A stretch of DNA of 64,000 nt from an uncultured Dokdonia sp. (lineage in GTDB: Bacteria; Bacteroidota; Bacteroidia; Flavobacteriales; Flavobacteriaceae), in the NCBI RefSeq assembly GCF_947492535.1, contig NZ_CANLNH010000012.1, positions 62,001 to 126,000 of the forward strand, read 5' to 3'. Positions 44,196 to 54,150 of the stretch are shown here, in pieces (within the stretch, counting starts at the first letter, position 1; the number at the start of each line of letters is the position of its first letter). A program made the position numbers and the translations under genes. The notes under the pieces were generated by a model, which was not told where the DNA came from, ran no database searches, and saw only the letters and a program-made list of their open reading frames with translations.

Positions 44196-45182
44196 ATGTT
44201 CAAAAAATACAACGCTATAGAAAATACATATCGAGAGAAGGTAATAGAACAAATACACCTTCACGGATATGGAAACGACACCTTTGTAGTACAAGAAAAA
44301 GTACATGGTGCAAACTTCTCATTTATTTGTGATGGAAAAAACATACAAGTGGCCAAGAGAACAACGCTTATTGAAGAAGGCGAACAATTTAACAACTATC
44401 AATTTGTTCTAGATACATATCGAAATTGTATTGTTGAGTTATTCTCTCTCATTACAAAAGACATTCCAGACGTAACTACTATTCATGTATATGGAGAGCT
44501 GTTTGGAGGTTCTTATGGACATCCCGATGTAGAAAAGATTCCTACTATGGTCAAAGTACAAAAAGGAATTAGTTACTCTCCAAAAAATGATTTTTATGCT
44601 TTTGATATCTGTATAAATCAAGAATACTATCTTGATGTACATCAAACAAATTCTTATTTTAAAAAAACAGGTTTCTTTTATGCAAAAACACTTTTTGAAG
44701 GAGATTTACAAAGTTGTTTAGAATATCCTAATCTATTTAGCACTTATATTCCACTATGGTTAGGTTTTCCTGAAATGGAATCTAATTTTTGTGAAGGAGT
44801 GGTAATACGTCCTTCTAAAAACAGTATTTTTCGTAATGGATCTCGTGTTATTTTAAAAAATAAAAATGAGAAATGGTCTGAAAAATCTAAAGTCAAAAAA
44901 GTAGTAAAACCTATTGAATTTACAGAGGAAGAAACTACACTATGGGATATTCTACATAGTTATCTTACAGAAAACAGACTCATAAATGTACAAAGTAAAC
45001 TAGGTGAATTTCAAGTGAAAACTATTGGAAAAACCATTGGATTCTTTGCTAAAGATGCCCTAGAGGATTTTATAAAAGAACATCCTACACTGTGGGATAC
45101 TATAGAAAAAGAGAGACGTAAAGTAATTACAAAGCGTCTAAATATAGCATCAGCTACATTAGTGAAAACTATGTATCTATAG
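44196..45182 (+). CDS. Rnl2-type RNA ligase
   Basis: A 328-aa ATP-dependent RNA ligase of the T4 Rnl2 family. Nucleotidyltransferase motifs are in order: motif I EKVHGANFSF (adenylylated Lys near residue 35), AKRTTLI, motif III HVYGELFGG, IIIa FYAFDICIN, motif IV EGVVIRPS and motif V VILKNKNEKWSEKSK. A helical C-terminal domain follows. Length equals T4 Rnl2. An in-frame TTG at 44157 exists, but the ATG at 44196 fits the family start. Rnl2 seals nicks in RNA duplexes with 3'-OH ends and so complements the RtcB enzymes. Three tRNAs precede it on the same strand. Confidence 0.92.
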   Translation: MFKKYNAIENTYREKVIEQIHLHGYGNDTFVVQEKVHGANFSFICDGKNIQVAKRTTLIEEGEQFNNYQFVLDTYRNCIVELFSLITKDIPDVTTIHVYGELFGGSYGHPDVEKIPTMVKVQKGISYSPKNDFYAFDICINQEYYLDVHQTNSYFKKTGFFYAKTLFEGDLQSCLEYPNLFSTYIPLWLGFPEMESNFCEGVVIRPSKNSIFRNGSRVILKNKNEKWSEKSKVKKVVKPIEFTEEETTLWDILHSYLTENRLINVQSKLGEFQVKTIGKTIGFFAKDALEDFIKEHPTLWDTIEKERRKVITKRLNIASATLVKTMYL

Positions 45183-45190
45183 CTCAAATG

Positions 45191-45221
45191 AAAAAGGCTT
45201 CCAAATATGGAAGCCTTTTTT
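45191..45221. terminator. bidirectional terminator
   Basis: AAAAAGGCTTCC / GGAAGCCTTTTT between the RNA ligase gene and the convergent T9SS adhesin gene. Confidence 0.88.
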
Positions 45222-45242
45222 GTTATGCTAATTTAAATAGAT

Positions 45243-48200
45243 TTACTTCTTAATAAATCGTCTTGTGATGGTAGTATCACCCGACGTAATTCTAATAAAG
45301 TATGTACCTGATTTATAATCAGACACATTAATACTTCGAATATCTCCATCATTCATTTCACTTACGAGCATTCCTAGCATGGAGAATACCTTGATATTGT
45401 CTATAGTTCTGTCCTGCACATCAATATTCAATACTCTTTCTGCTGGGTTAGGATAGATTCTAAATAGCGTATTATCCTCTCTAGCAAGTAACTGTGTACT
45501 CAAGGATTGCGACCTCGTAGCATCTACACAAAAATCTGTCACATCAGAAGCTCCAAAATCTCCTCCAGAAGCGATCACTCCTTCAGAACTTTCTAAGGTA
45601 TATGATCCATTACCAAAGCCGCAACAAATACCATCTCCGAAAGCATCTGTAATTGTAAATGTATAATCTCCTGAACTTAATCCATTAATATTTTCAACCA
45701 CTGTAGATCCATCAGGATTTGCGGTAGAATAACTATTGCTTGCTACGGTTGTTCCTCCAGATGTTAATGTCCAAGCGGTTTCTTCAGGATAATCATCAAA
45801 ATTAATGGTAAGTGTTAAATCTCCCGCAGCACAATTATTACCTGTTCCTCCATCTGTAGTAAGCGAAATATCATCTATGGCAACATCTGCTTGCCAAGTA
45901 CCGCCTGTTACTCTATTAAAACGTAATTGAAGTCCTCCTCCTACATAAGCCGCAAGATCAAGTGTTACCGTATTCCATTGATTTCCTTGATTTCCGGTTT
46001 GATTCCAGATTGATGCCCATGTATTTCCATCATCATTACTTGCTTCCAAATCAATACTTCCTGCATCTGTAGATCCAAACATGTGGTATTGGAATGAGAA
46101 GGTTGCTTGAGAAGCACTATTTAAATCAAAACAAGGAGAATTTAAAATCGCTTGTTTATTTGGGAAGCCTGTCCCGTTTCCAGAAGCTTCTACATACACA
46201 TAGAATGCACCATCTGCTCCAGTAGAAGGTCCTGTGTTATTAGAAGGCGTTCCTCCTGAGTCACGCGTCCAATTTAAGTCGTCTCCTGTAGCTTGTCCCC
46301 AAGCACCAAAAGAACTTTCAAAACTCTCTGAGTATGGGAATGCAGTGATACCTCCAGAACATCCTGATCCTGGTTCTCCCCCTGAAGTAGTAAGAGCAAT
46401 AGCATCTATCGCTACATCTGCTTGCCAAGTACCGCCTGTAATTCTATTGAAACGTAGCTGAACACCACTTCCAATATAAGCCGCTAGGTTTAGGTTTATC
46501 GTATTCCATTGATTTCCTTGATTTCCAGTTTGACTCCAGATAGAAGTCCATGAAAGTCCATTATCATTACTAGCTTCTAGTGCTATACTACCTGCATCAT
46601 TAGATCCAAACATATGATATTGGAATGAGAAGGTTGCTTCTGTCTCATTGCTCAAATCATAACATGGGGAATTTAAAATCGCTTGCTTATTTGGGAATCC
46701 TGTTCCATTTCCAGAAGCTTCTACATAGATATAAAATGCGCCATCTGCTCCTGTAGAAGGTCCTGTATTATTAGAAGGTGTTCCTCCAGAATCGCGCGTC
46801 CAGTTTAAATCATCTCCTGTTGCTTGTGTCCAATCTCCAAAAGAGCTTTCGAAACTCTCTGAGTATGGGAAAGAAGAAATTCCACCTGTACAGGCAGTAA
46901 TAGCTCCTGTGGTTACACTTACTGAATTACTCTGTCCCGATTGATTCCCTGCAGCATCTTTAGCGATCACAAAGAAACTATAGGTCGTTGTTGAGCTTAA
47001 TCCTGTTACTGTAAAACTAGTTCCAGATGCGGTTCCTACAACAACACCGTCTTGATACACATCGTATCCAGTAACTCCAATATTATCTGTAGAAGCATTC
47101 CAAGATAAATCTGTACTTGTTGCTGTTGTATTTGTAGCCGCTAAACTTGTAGGTGTAGAAGGAGGGTCTGAATCTGGTATTGCATTTCCAATTTGGAAAG
47201 CAGCCACATGACTCTTTCTAACAGTTGCTGCACTTCCATTCATATATTCTCCAATATGCCAGAACGTCAAATCATCTGTTGGATCTATCGTAAGCTGTGA
47301 ATAATCTCCATAACGACCATCTGGTCTGTTTGTTTGTGCATTTCCGTCTACAATAGTTTGCTCTGCAACAGTCATAGTTCCCAACGGATCTGATGCCAAT
47401 CGCCCTGTGTATCGTAATGAAGTAAATATAGAGTTACTTACAATGGTATACCCTAACCCTATATTGCCTTGGAAGTCCATTCCTATACTTCCACAAAACA
47501 CACTATAATTAGGTTGTGAATACGTACCTTCTTGATAAATAGTCCAAGGTTGATTATCACCTGTTTGACGTAATTCATACCAACGTATTCCTGCTCTAGT
47601 ATCATTTCCACTTACATCAACTACAAAGTTCATCACTGCAGAGTTATGCGTTCCAAAACGTCTATAATTGGTCATATACATCATGGTTGCTTGAATCGCA
47701 TCAATATTAGGACCATTGCCTGGTTCGTCAAGATTATTAAATGAACCTCCATTAAATACTGCATCAAAAGAGGCTGTATTAATTTGTTGTGGACTTGAGA
47801 TAGAAGAACTTGCAGGGTTATTCCAATTAACACTAATATCCCAAATATTTAATCGGTCTTGTGATACACCACTCCAACTATCATCTTGCATATACACAAT
47901 AGGATGTGGTACTCCTACAGGTGGCAATGAAGGTCCAGTAGCATTAAACCCACCTGGGCTATAGAATCCATTATTTGAAGCCCCTGGTAATGGAAAACCT
48001 ATTAATTGAGCATTTGGATTTCCTACTAGCATTTCATCACGCTCTACAGCAAATACAACCTCGCTTGTTGTAATAGAACCTTGATCTTTATTTGCTGTAA
48101 TATAATAGCCATCACTCCAAATAGATAATTTTTCATAATCTGGAAATGACCCTGTATTAAAACGATAGGTAAACCAACCATCATTTACTGGATCTGGTCC

Positions 48201-48752
48201 TTGTCCTACTGCAATTAAAAAACCATTTGGGGTGTTACTAAATTGCATAATAATAAAACGATCTGCATAACGATCATATACCACAACAGGATCTCCTAGG
48301 GTTTCTCCCGGAAATATAGTTCCTAAAGATGCTTCAGGAAGTAATACATTTCCTGAGCGATCTAAGATTCCAAAACCTGAGTTAAAGGCATATACATAAT
48401 GATTTGGGCCTATAGCTCCTGTTGGATCATTTAATACCGTTCCTTGATGAGCACCAAAAGAAGCCACAGGAGCTCTTCCTTGAATAGGTTGTACTTGAGT
48501 TTGTTTTTGAAGTAAAGGATCGGGTCCTGCAGGAAGTCCTTTTCCTGGAATAAATGTATTTGATCCTCTTCGTTTAGGAGGAGCTACATGTTCAAATCCA
48601 GCAGCAGCTATAATATTATCCATAGAAGATAGTGCTGGTATCTCTCTCATATATTCTGCTTGACCATATGAGGTAGGTGACATTGATCCGTCTTGGGCGT
48701 ATCCTATAAAGGCGCTCAAAAGACATAAAATAAAAAGTGTAATTTTCTTCAT
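45243..48752 (-). CDS. large T9SS-secreted adhesin-like protein with FN3 and MAM-like repeats
   Basis: A 1169-aa protein with a signal peptide (about 1-20), a beta-propeller-like region (about 100-525), one fibronectin type III domain (about 530-615, SWNASTDNIGVTGYDVYQDG), two nearly identical MAM-like domains (about 620-790 and 795-970, sharing FPYSESFESSFG and FNRxTGGTWQADVAID), a further beta domain and a type A sorting domain (IYPNPAERVLNI ... RRFIKK). Likely surface-exposed and adhesive. The repeat similarity points to recent internal duplication. Confidence 0.85.
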   Translation of the reverse strand: MKKITLFILCLLSAFIGYAQDGSMSPTSYGQAEYMREIPALSSMDNIIAAAGFEHVAPPKRRGSNTFIPGKGLPAGPDPLLQKQTQVQPIQGRAPVASFGAHQGTVLNDPTGAIGPNHYVYAFNSGFGILDRSGNVLLPEASLGTIFPGETLGDPVVVYDRYADRFIIMQFSNTPNGFLIAVGQGPDPVNDGWFTYRFNTGSFPDYEKLSIWSDGYYITANKDQGSITTSEVVFAVERDEMLVGNPNAQLIGFPLPGASNNGFYSPGGFNATGPSLPPVGVPHPIVYMQDDSWSGVSQDRLNIWDISVNWNNPASSSISSPQQINTASFDAVFNGGSFNNLDEPGNGPNIDAIQATMMYMTNYRRFGTHNSAVMNFVVDVSGNDTRAGIRWYELRQTGDNQPWTIYQEGTYSQPNYSVFCGSIGMDFQGNIGLGYTIVSNSIFTSLRYTGRLASDPLGTMTVAEQTIVDGNAQTNRPDGRYGDYSQLTIDPTDDLTFWHIGEYMNGSAATVRKSHVAAFQIGNAIPDSDPPSTPTSLAATNTTATSTDLSWNASTDNIGVTGYDVYQDGVVVGTASGTSFTVTGLSSTTTYSFFVIAKDAAGNQSGQSNSVSVTTGAITACTGGISSFPYSESFESSFGDWTQATGDDLNWTRDSGGTPSNNTGPSTGADGAFYIYVEASGNGTGFPNKQAILNSPCYDLSNETEATFSFQYHMFGSNDAGSIALEASNDNGLSWTSIWSQTGNQGNQWNTINLNLAAYIGSGVQLRFNRITGGTWQADVAIDAIALTTSGGEPGSGCSGGITAFPYSESFESSFGAWGQATGDDLNWTRDSGGTPSNNTGPSTGADGAFYVYVEASGNGTGFPNKQAILNSPCFDLNSASQATFSFQYHMFGSTDAGSIDLEASNDDGNTWASIWNQTGNQGNQWNTVTLDLAAYVGGGLQLRFNRVTGGTWQADVAIDDISLTTDGGTGNNCAAGDLTLTINFDDYPEETAWTLTSGGTTVASNSYSTANPDGSTVVENINGLSSGDYTFTITDAFGDGICCGFGNGSYTLESSEGVIASGGDFGASDVTDFCVDATRSQSLSTQLLAREDNTLFRIYPNPAERVLNIDVQDRTIDNIKVFSMLGMLVSEMNDGDIRSINVSDYKSGTYFIRITSGDTTITRRFIKK

Positions 48753-48957
48753 TTTTGATGAGTATAAGGTGTTAAAAATAAGTTAGTTATCAGTTAAGTT
48801 ATAAAAAAACTAAGGAATTATTGACAAGTATTCTCTTAAAAAACACAATACCCCTTATTTCTATGGAAAAGCCGTAATACGGCTCTGGAAAAGGGATACA
48901 AAACAGACACCCTTAAAACATAAAACCACTCATTTATAATAAAAAAATAAGTTTTTA

Positions 48958-49010
48958 ATCACTACGCAAAAAGACTGCGTAGTAGTATTTCACATTTGCA
49001 CTGTAAATAC
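48958..49010 (+). promoter_or_regulatory. palindromic operator and promoter of the second tRNA array / SPFH unit
   Basis: CTACGCAA-AAAGA-CTGCGTAG (48962-48982), 11 nt, then CATTTG (48993-48998). Fourth copy of the island operator. Downstream lie only tRNA-like genes and the SPFH gene. Confidence 0.75.
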
Positions 49011-49255
49011 TGATTGAGTGACTTCATCTTTTGGAATCAGTGAGGCATTCAAAATGGATATCCCGTCATAACACGGCGTATGGCGGGATTTAAAAATTAA
49101 CTTATATGAATTCATGTTCATATTCAAAAAAAGAGTGCAGTCTGATTGTGGTGGTCAGTTTAGTAGTACACATTTATAGCTACTAAAAATGTTGTTTATA
49201 CATAAACTTCATTACTGTGCTCTGCATAAACAATGTACTCGTTATATCGAGTTAT
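49010..49255 (+). ncRNA. structured leader of the second tRNA array
   Basis: Contains ACTGATT...AATCAGT, ATCCCG/CGGGAT (49059-49091) and the long-range pair GAGTGCAGT (49132) / ACTGTGCTC (49215). No tRNA is recognised. Probably the 5' part of the transcript from the operator-controlled promoter. Confidence 0.5.
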
Positions 49256-49260
49256 AAAGT

Positions 49261-49331
49261 GTCTGTAGTGTAATGGCTAGCACGGTGGGTAGATCCTACA
49301 AGTCTGAAGTTCGATTCTCGGAAGGCACGTA
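49261..49331 (+). pseudogene. degenerate tRNA-like gene
   Basis: Acceptor GTGTCT/AGGCAC and a D arm (AGTGTAATGGCTAGCAC) are clear, but the T-stem is mostly unpaired around TTCGATT and the anticodon loop GTAGATC gives no safe identity. A hairpin spacer GTACATCA/TGATGTAC follows. Confidence 0.6.
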
Positions 49332-49357
49332 CATCAATACTCTTGATGTACACTTGA

Positions 49358-49428
49358 AACAGTAGCTTATGTGGTATAAGCGTCAGGTTGAAGCCCTGAA
49401 GATATACGTTCGACTCGTATCTGTTTCA
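49358..49428 (+). tRNA. tRNA-Phe(GAA), copy 1
   Basis: Acceptor GAAACAG/CTGTTTC, D arm GCTT...AAGC, anticodon arm TCAGG-TTGAAGC-CCTGA (GAA), T arm ATACG-TTCGACT-CGTAT. All stems pair. Outside the anticodon arm it is identical to copy 2 at 49542. Confidence 0.85.
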
Positions 49429-49463
49429 CTATATATTGAGAATACATATCTCAAATATGACAC

Positions 49464-49534
49464 ACGCTTATGGTGTAACGGTAGCATCTAAGTCTCCAAA
49501 ACTTAGGGTTGAGGTTCAAATCCTTGTGAGCGTG
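49464..49534 (+). tRNA. tRNA-Trp(CCA)
   Basis: Acceptor ACGCTTA/TGAGCGT, anticodon arm TAAGT-CTCCAAA-ACTTA (CCA), T arm TGAGG-TTCAAAT-CCTTG. Confidence 0.84.
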
Positions 49535-49541
49535 CAATACT

Positions 49542-49614
49542 GAAACAGTAGCTTATGTGGTATAAGCGACCCGCTGAAGACGGGTAGATATACGTTCGAC
49601 TCGTATCTGTTTCA
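49542..49614 (+). tRNA. tRNA-Phe(GAA), copy 2
   Basis: Same body as copy 1 (acceptor, D and T arms identical) but with anticodon arm ACCCG-CTGAAGA-CGGGT. Anticodon remains GAA although all five stem pairs differ. Confidence 0.85.
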
Positions 49615-49748
49615 CACTATGCAAGTCTTGTTGGGTGTTTCTGTATAGCACTATTGTATGTGGTATTACAGTTTTTGTATGACGACCGCATATCCAATTT
49701 GACATAGAGGTTTGATTATTCTCCAAAAATAATCATACACTGTAGGTT

Positions 49749-49800
49749 GTGGGTTCGAGTCCCACTCTCATTTATGAGATAGTTCAACGGATAGAATAAC
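49749..49800 (+). ncRNA. permuted tRNA-like element P1
   Basis: Order is T arm GTGGG-TTCGAGT-CCCAC, 3' acceptor TCTCA, loop TTTA, 5' acceptor TGAGA, then D-like arm GTTCAACGGATAGAAT. No anticodon arm. Resembles the tRNA mimics of the Y array but I see no GYCGTA motif here. Confidence 0.65.
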
Positions 49801-49813
49801 AGTAGTAGATGTT

Positions 49814-49920
49814 GCGGGTTCGAGTCCCGTCAATTCTTAATGAGAATTGTAACTCAATGGGCAGAGTACTACAATGGACTGAAAATCCATTTCTAGTGAA
49901 GTTAAGGGAAGAGCTTCTAA
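49814..49920 (+). ncRNA. permuted tRNA element P2 with Phe-type anticodon arm
   Basis: T arm GCGGG-TTCGAGT-CCCGT, 3' acceptor CAATTCT (49831-49837), linker TAATG, 5' acceptor AGAATTG (49843-49849; perfect 7-bp pair), TA, D arm ACTC...GAGT, and anticodon arm ATGGA-CTGAAAA-TCCAT (GAA). Joining its ends would give an almost complete tRNA-Phe. Confidence 0.7.
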
Positions 49921-50614
49921 AAAACTTCCCACCACCAAGATGATCAACTTATAAAAAATGATCAACAGACTGTTAATCTGTATAAATTTAAACAATACAA
50001 GAGCTATCGGTTGTTTATCTCTTTAGGGAGGTCACAATAAATCTTGAATGTACTTTGAATCATTGATTTTAGATACTACAAAGTTGTTGCTTTTTTATAG
50101 CACCTGTTTTCGACAAAGAGCTGTTTCTAAACGTTTCTTTCTTGTTTACAATCTCTAAAAAACCAATAATAGGTTAGTCTATAAAATCTCTTATTCCGTT
50201 CATAAAGGATGATAGCTATTGTATTGTTTTTTAAAAGAATTATGCTTTCGCGAAAGCTATGCCAGAAACAATAGCACTAGCGAAATGAAAAATAATATAT
50301 GAAGAAGCTATTAAAAAGTAACTTAATACGTCATTCTGAACTTGTTTCAGAATCTTATCAAATTCGTTACTCGTGTAATGAGAAACTGAAACAAGTTCAG
50401 TTTGACGAAAATTACACCTTTTAGGTAGCATCTAGATCAATTCACTATTCTGAATTCGTCCTTCAGACTTTTCATAATAGCGTTTTACTAATAAAACATA
50501 ACTTCTTTGTATACCGGTCATAGAAGTTATCCTGAGTACTATACTCAAAAACTGAAGTTTAACTATTTCCCAGATAGATGGGATTAAAAACAAAAGATAC
50601 CCGCCTTCACGGGC

Positions 50615-51724
50615 ATGAGAATTATGAAAAAAATACGTATCAACGCCGGTAAAGTCGGCTTAGTTTTTAAGAATGGAGATTACAAACGCGTCCTTATAGA
50701 GGGTGTACACTGGGTACGCTTTCGCGAAAGCGTAAACGTATACAATACCGCACTTTCTTTTACATCAAATACTCTCGATTTAGAAGTGTTCTTACGAGAT
50801 GAAGAACTCGTTAAATTATGGCATATTATTGATGTATTAGACCATGAGATTGTGATTGTATACAAAAACGGAAAATATAGTCAAACCCTTACCGCTGGGC
50901 GTTATGTTTTTTGGAAAGGTCTTGTAACATACGAATTTACACGCGCCGATCTTAGCAAGATTGACATCACAGAAGAGATTGACAGGGCTGTATTTTCTAA
51001 GTATGATCTATATAACCATATCCGTGTGTTTGAAGTAGCAGCGCATGAAAAAGCTGTCATGCTAGTGAATGATGAATATGTAAAGACATTATCTGGAGGT
51101 ACATACCGTTTCTGGAAGAATGACACTACCATTAAAATTGCAAAAGTAGATTTACGTCAATTACAACTAGAAATAGCGGGTCAAGAGTTACTCACTAAAG
51201 ATAAAGCGACGATTCGTTTAAACTTTTACGCACACTATAAAGTGACTCAGGTAGAGAAGGCTTTACTAGAAGCAAAAGATTTCGAAAAGCAATTATATGT
51301 ATCATTACAACTAGCGCTTCGTGCTTTTGTAGGGAGTTACACATTAGATGAACTATTAGAAAGTAAAGAAGCATTAGCGCAATCTGTTTTTGAAGATAGT
51401 AAAGACATTGCAAAAAAGCTTGGTGTTACGGTACTGAATTGTGGCGTACGTGATATTATCCTTACCGGAGAAATGAAAGACATTATGAATCGTGTGTTAA
51501 TTGCACAAAAAACAGCACAAGCAAATGTCATTACACGTAGAGAAGAAACCGCAAGCACTCGTAGTTTGCTGAATACAGCAAAACTTATGGAAGAAAACGA
51601 AATGCTTTACAAGCTGAAAGAAATGGAGTATGTTGAAAAAATTGCCGACAAAATCGGGGAGATTACGCTATCTGGAAATAGTGGCATGGTCACTCAATTA
51701 AAGGAATTATTTACAACAAAGTAA
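50615..51724 (+). CDS. SPFH/Band-7 (slipin-like) protein
   Basis: A 369-aa protein. The C-terminal 220 residues are an SPFH (Band-7) domain (KVDLRQLQLEIAGQELLTKDKATIRLNF, GVRDIILTGEMKDIMNRVLIAQKTAQ) with a helical tail. The N-terminal part holds two related small beta modules (GKVGLVFKNGDYKRVLIEGVHW and HEKAVMLVNDEYVKTLSGGTYRFW). There is no clear membrane segment. Band-7 proteins of this type have been linked to RtcB-containing repair loci. It is the only protein gene downstream of the fourth operator. A palindrome is read in frame as VRFRESV. A second ATG three codons in is also possible. Confidence 0.85.
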   Translation: MRIMKKIRINAGKVGLVFKNGDYKRVLIEGVHWVRFRESVNVYNTALSFTSNTLDLEVFLRDEELVKLWHIIDVLDHEIVIVYKNGKYSQTLTAGRYVFWKGLVTYEFTRADLSKIDITEEIDRAVFSKYDLYNHIRVFEVAAHEKAVMLVNDEYVKTLSGGTYRFWKNDTTIKIAKVDLRQLQLEIAGQELLTKDKATIRLNFYAHYKVTQVEKALLEAKDFEKQLYVSLQLALRAFVGSYTLDELLESKEALAQSVFEDSKDIAKKLGVTVLNCGVRDIILTGEMKDIMNRVLIAQKTAQANVITRREETASTRSLLNTAKLMEENEMLYKLKEMEYVEKIADKIGEITLSGNSGMVTQLKELFTTK

Positions 51725-51740
51725 TCCATATACTAGAATA

Positions 51741-51768
51741 AACGCCAAGATTTTCCTCTTGGCGTTTT
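51741..51768 (+). terminator. intrinsic terminator
   Basis: AACGCCAAGA / TCTTGGCGTT followed by TT, 16 bp after the SPFH gene. Confidence 0.75.
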
Positions 51769-51949
51769 GTGTTAAAAAGCATTAAAAATGTATATTTTTA
51801 TCCTCATTTTAAGATACATAGACCAATAAATAGTCTTTTTAACAAGCATTATAAATGATAGATTCCTAAGAATTCCTATTTTTACGATAATCACATAAAT
51901 GTAGTATTGACTACAGACTCACTATAACCAATCTATAAACTTTGAAATT

Positions 51950-54142
51950 ATGATGCGAACATTACTCTGTGTACTTTTTATTTGTTTAAGTACTATTACT
52001 GTACATTCACAGGAATCTATTGCGAGAGAATGGAATGAAGAACTTCTAGAAGCCATCCGTAATGATTTTGCTCGTCCCACGGTACATGCCCGAAATCTTT
52101 TTCACACCTCTGTATTAATGTATGATGCTTGGGCAATTTTTGACGAGACGTCTGTTCCTTTGTTTTTAGGAAAATCTTTTGGCGGTTTTCAAGTACCTTT
52201 TGAAGAAATTACACTTCCTGACAATGAATCCGATACAGAAGCGGCGCGAGATGAGGTTATAAGCTATGCTGTTTTTAGGTTATTAATGCATCGATTTGCA
52301 AGCTCTCCGGGAGAAGAAGAGACATTACCAGCTCTAGAAGCTAAATTTTCTGAATTATCGTATGATGCTTCTTTTACAGATACTGATTATTCAGGCGGAT
52401 CATTTGCGGCATTAGGAAATTATATGGCAGAGCAGATGATTGCCTTTGGTTTACAAGATGGTTCTAATGAAGATTTTGATTATGGAAACACTTCATACCT
52501 TCCTGTAAACGAACCCTTATTACTCGACATGTATGAGGAGACAAATGAAATAGATCCAAATAGATGGCAACCTCTTGCTTTTGAAACATTTATAGATCAA
52601 TCTGGAAATCAGATTCCTACACAAGTTCCTGATTTTTTAAGTCCAGAATGGGGAATTGTAACGCCTTTTGCGCTAAGTGAAGAGGATTTAGAAATCTTCC
52701 CTATAAATGGATTTGACTATTATGTATATAATGACCCTGGAAGTCCTTCTCTTATTCAAGATTCTGATGGAAATGCACTAGAAGATCCTTATAAATGGGG
52801 ATTTGGTTTAGTCGCTTCTTGGTCGAAACAGTTAGATCCAGCTGATGGAGTCATGATTGATATTTCACCTGCAAGTATTGGAAATATACAAAGTTACCCT
52901 ACTACGTTTGAAGAGTATCAAGACTTTTATGATTTTGAAAATGGGGGTGATGCAAGTATTGGCCATGCTGTAAATCCAGCAACAGGACAACCGTATGAAA
53001 CACAAATGGTACCTAGAGCAGATTATGCTAGAGTACTTGCTGAGTTCTGGGCAGATGGGCCTGATTCTGAAACCCCTCCAGGACACTGGTTCACCATTTT
53101 GAATTATGTAAATGACAACCCACTTTTAGAAAAGAAAATAGGCGGTGAAGGAGAAATATTAAGTGATCTTGAATGGGATATCAAAACCTATTTCTTATTA
53201 GGTGCAGCGATGCATGACAGTGCTGTAAACACATGGGGATTAAAAGGATATTATGATTATGTACGTCCTATTTCTGCTATACGCTATATGGCTGGAAGAG
53301 GGCAGAGTGATGATAGCTCTTTAGCAAATTATGACCCACATGGACTTCCACTTATTGATGGCCTTATTGAAGTAATTGAAGAAGGAGACCCACTAGCAGG
53401 TGATAACAATGAGTTTGTTGGACAACTCAAAATGAATGTTTGGAGAGGGCCTGATTTTATAGCAGATCCAGATACCGATATTGCTGGTGTTGATTGGATT
53501 TATGCCAATAGATGGTGGCCGTACCAACGACCTACTTTTGTAACTCCGCCTTTTGCAGGTTACATTTCTGGTCATTCTACATTTTCCAGCGCTGCTGCTC
53601 AAATTCTTACGCTAGTAACGGGTGATCCATTTTTTCCAGGTGGGATGGGGACCTTTGAAATTCCTCAAAATGAGTTTTTAGTTTTTGAAGAAGGACCTTC
53701 TGTAAATATGATCTTACAATGGGCTACTTATAAAGATGCATCAGACCAAACGAGTTTATCCAGAATCTGGGGAGGTATTCATCCACCTATAGATGATATT
53801 CCTGGGCGTTTTTTAGGAGAACAAATAGGAAATGATGTATATGATAGAGGGCTTGATTATTTTTCTGGTGTTGCATTAAGTACAGAAGATGCTGTGATTA
53901 CTCCTGTAACGGTATTTCCAAACCCTGTAAACAATTTACTCCAAATCTCTGGAGCATCCCAAAGCGATGTTACGCTTACAGTATATAGCATCAATGGAAA
54001 AAAAGTGCTTTCAGAAACAAAACAAATGACCGCAAATAGTACAACACTAGATGTAGAAAAATTAACGACTGGGATCTACTTTTTAGCAATTATAGATAAT
54101 CTACAAAACACATCACAAACGGTAAAAATTATAAAGCAGTAA
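51950..54142 (+). CDS. vanadium haloperoxidase/PAP2-like protein with T9SS sorting domain
   Basis: A 730-aa secreted protein: signal peptide (about 1-20), large helical domain, then acid-phosphatase/haloperoxidase motifs KGYYDYVRPISAIRY (K-x6-RP type), SGHSTFSSAAAQ and IWGGIHPPIDDIPGRFLG. A type A sorting domain closes the protein (VFPNPVNNLLQI ... TVKIIKQ). It may be a haloperoxidase or a phosphatase; residues at the vanadate site fit both. Single gene, own terminator. Confidence 0.85.
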   Translation: MMRTLLCVLFICLSTITVHSQESIAREWNEELLEAIRNDFARPTVHARNLFHTSVLMYDAWAIFDETSVPLFLGKSFGGFQVPFEEITLPDNESDTEAARDEVISYAVFRLLMHRFASSPGEEETLPALEAKFSELSYDASFTDTDYSGGSFAALGNYMAEQMIAFGLQDGSNEDFDYGNTSYLPVNEPLLLDMYEETNEIDPNRWQPLAFETFIDQSGNQIPTQVPDFLSPEWGIVTPFALSEEDLEIFPINGFDYYVYNDPGSPSLIQDSDGNALEDPYKWGFGLVASWSKQLDPADGVMIDISPASIGNIQSYPTTFEEYQDFYDFENGGDASIGHAVNPATGQPYETQMVPRADYARVLAEFWADGPDSETPPGHWFTILNYVNDNPLLEKKIGGEGEILSDLEWDIKTYFLLGAAMHDSAVNTWGLKGYYDYVRPISAIRYMAGRGQSDDSSLANYDPHGLPLIDGLIEVIEEGDPLAGDNNEFVGQLKMNVWRGPDFIADPDTDIAGVDWIYANRWWPYQRPTFVTPPFAGYISGHSTFSSAAAQILTLVTGDPFFPGGMGTFEIPQNEFLVFEEGPSVNMILQWATYKDASDQTSLSRIWGGIHPPIDDIPGRFLGEQIGNDVYDRGLDYFSGVALSTEDAVITPVTVFPNPVNNLLQISGASQSDVTLTVYSINGKKVLSETKQMTANSTTLDVEKLTTGIYFLAIIDNLQNTSQTVKIIKQ

Positions 54143-54150
54143 TTTAAATT

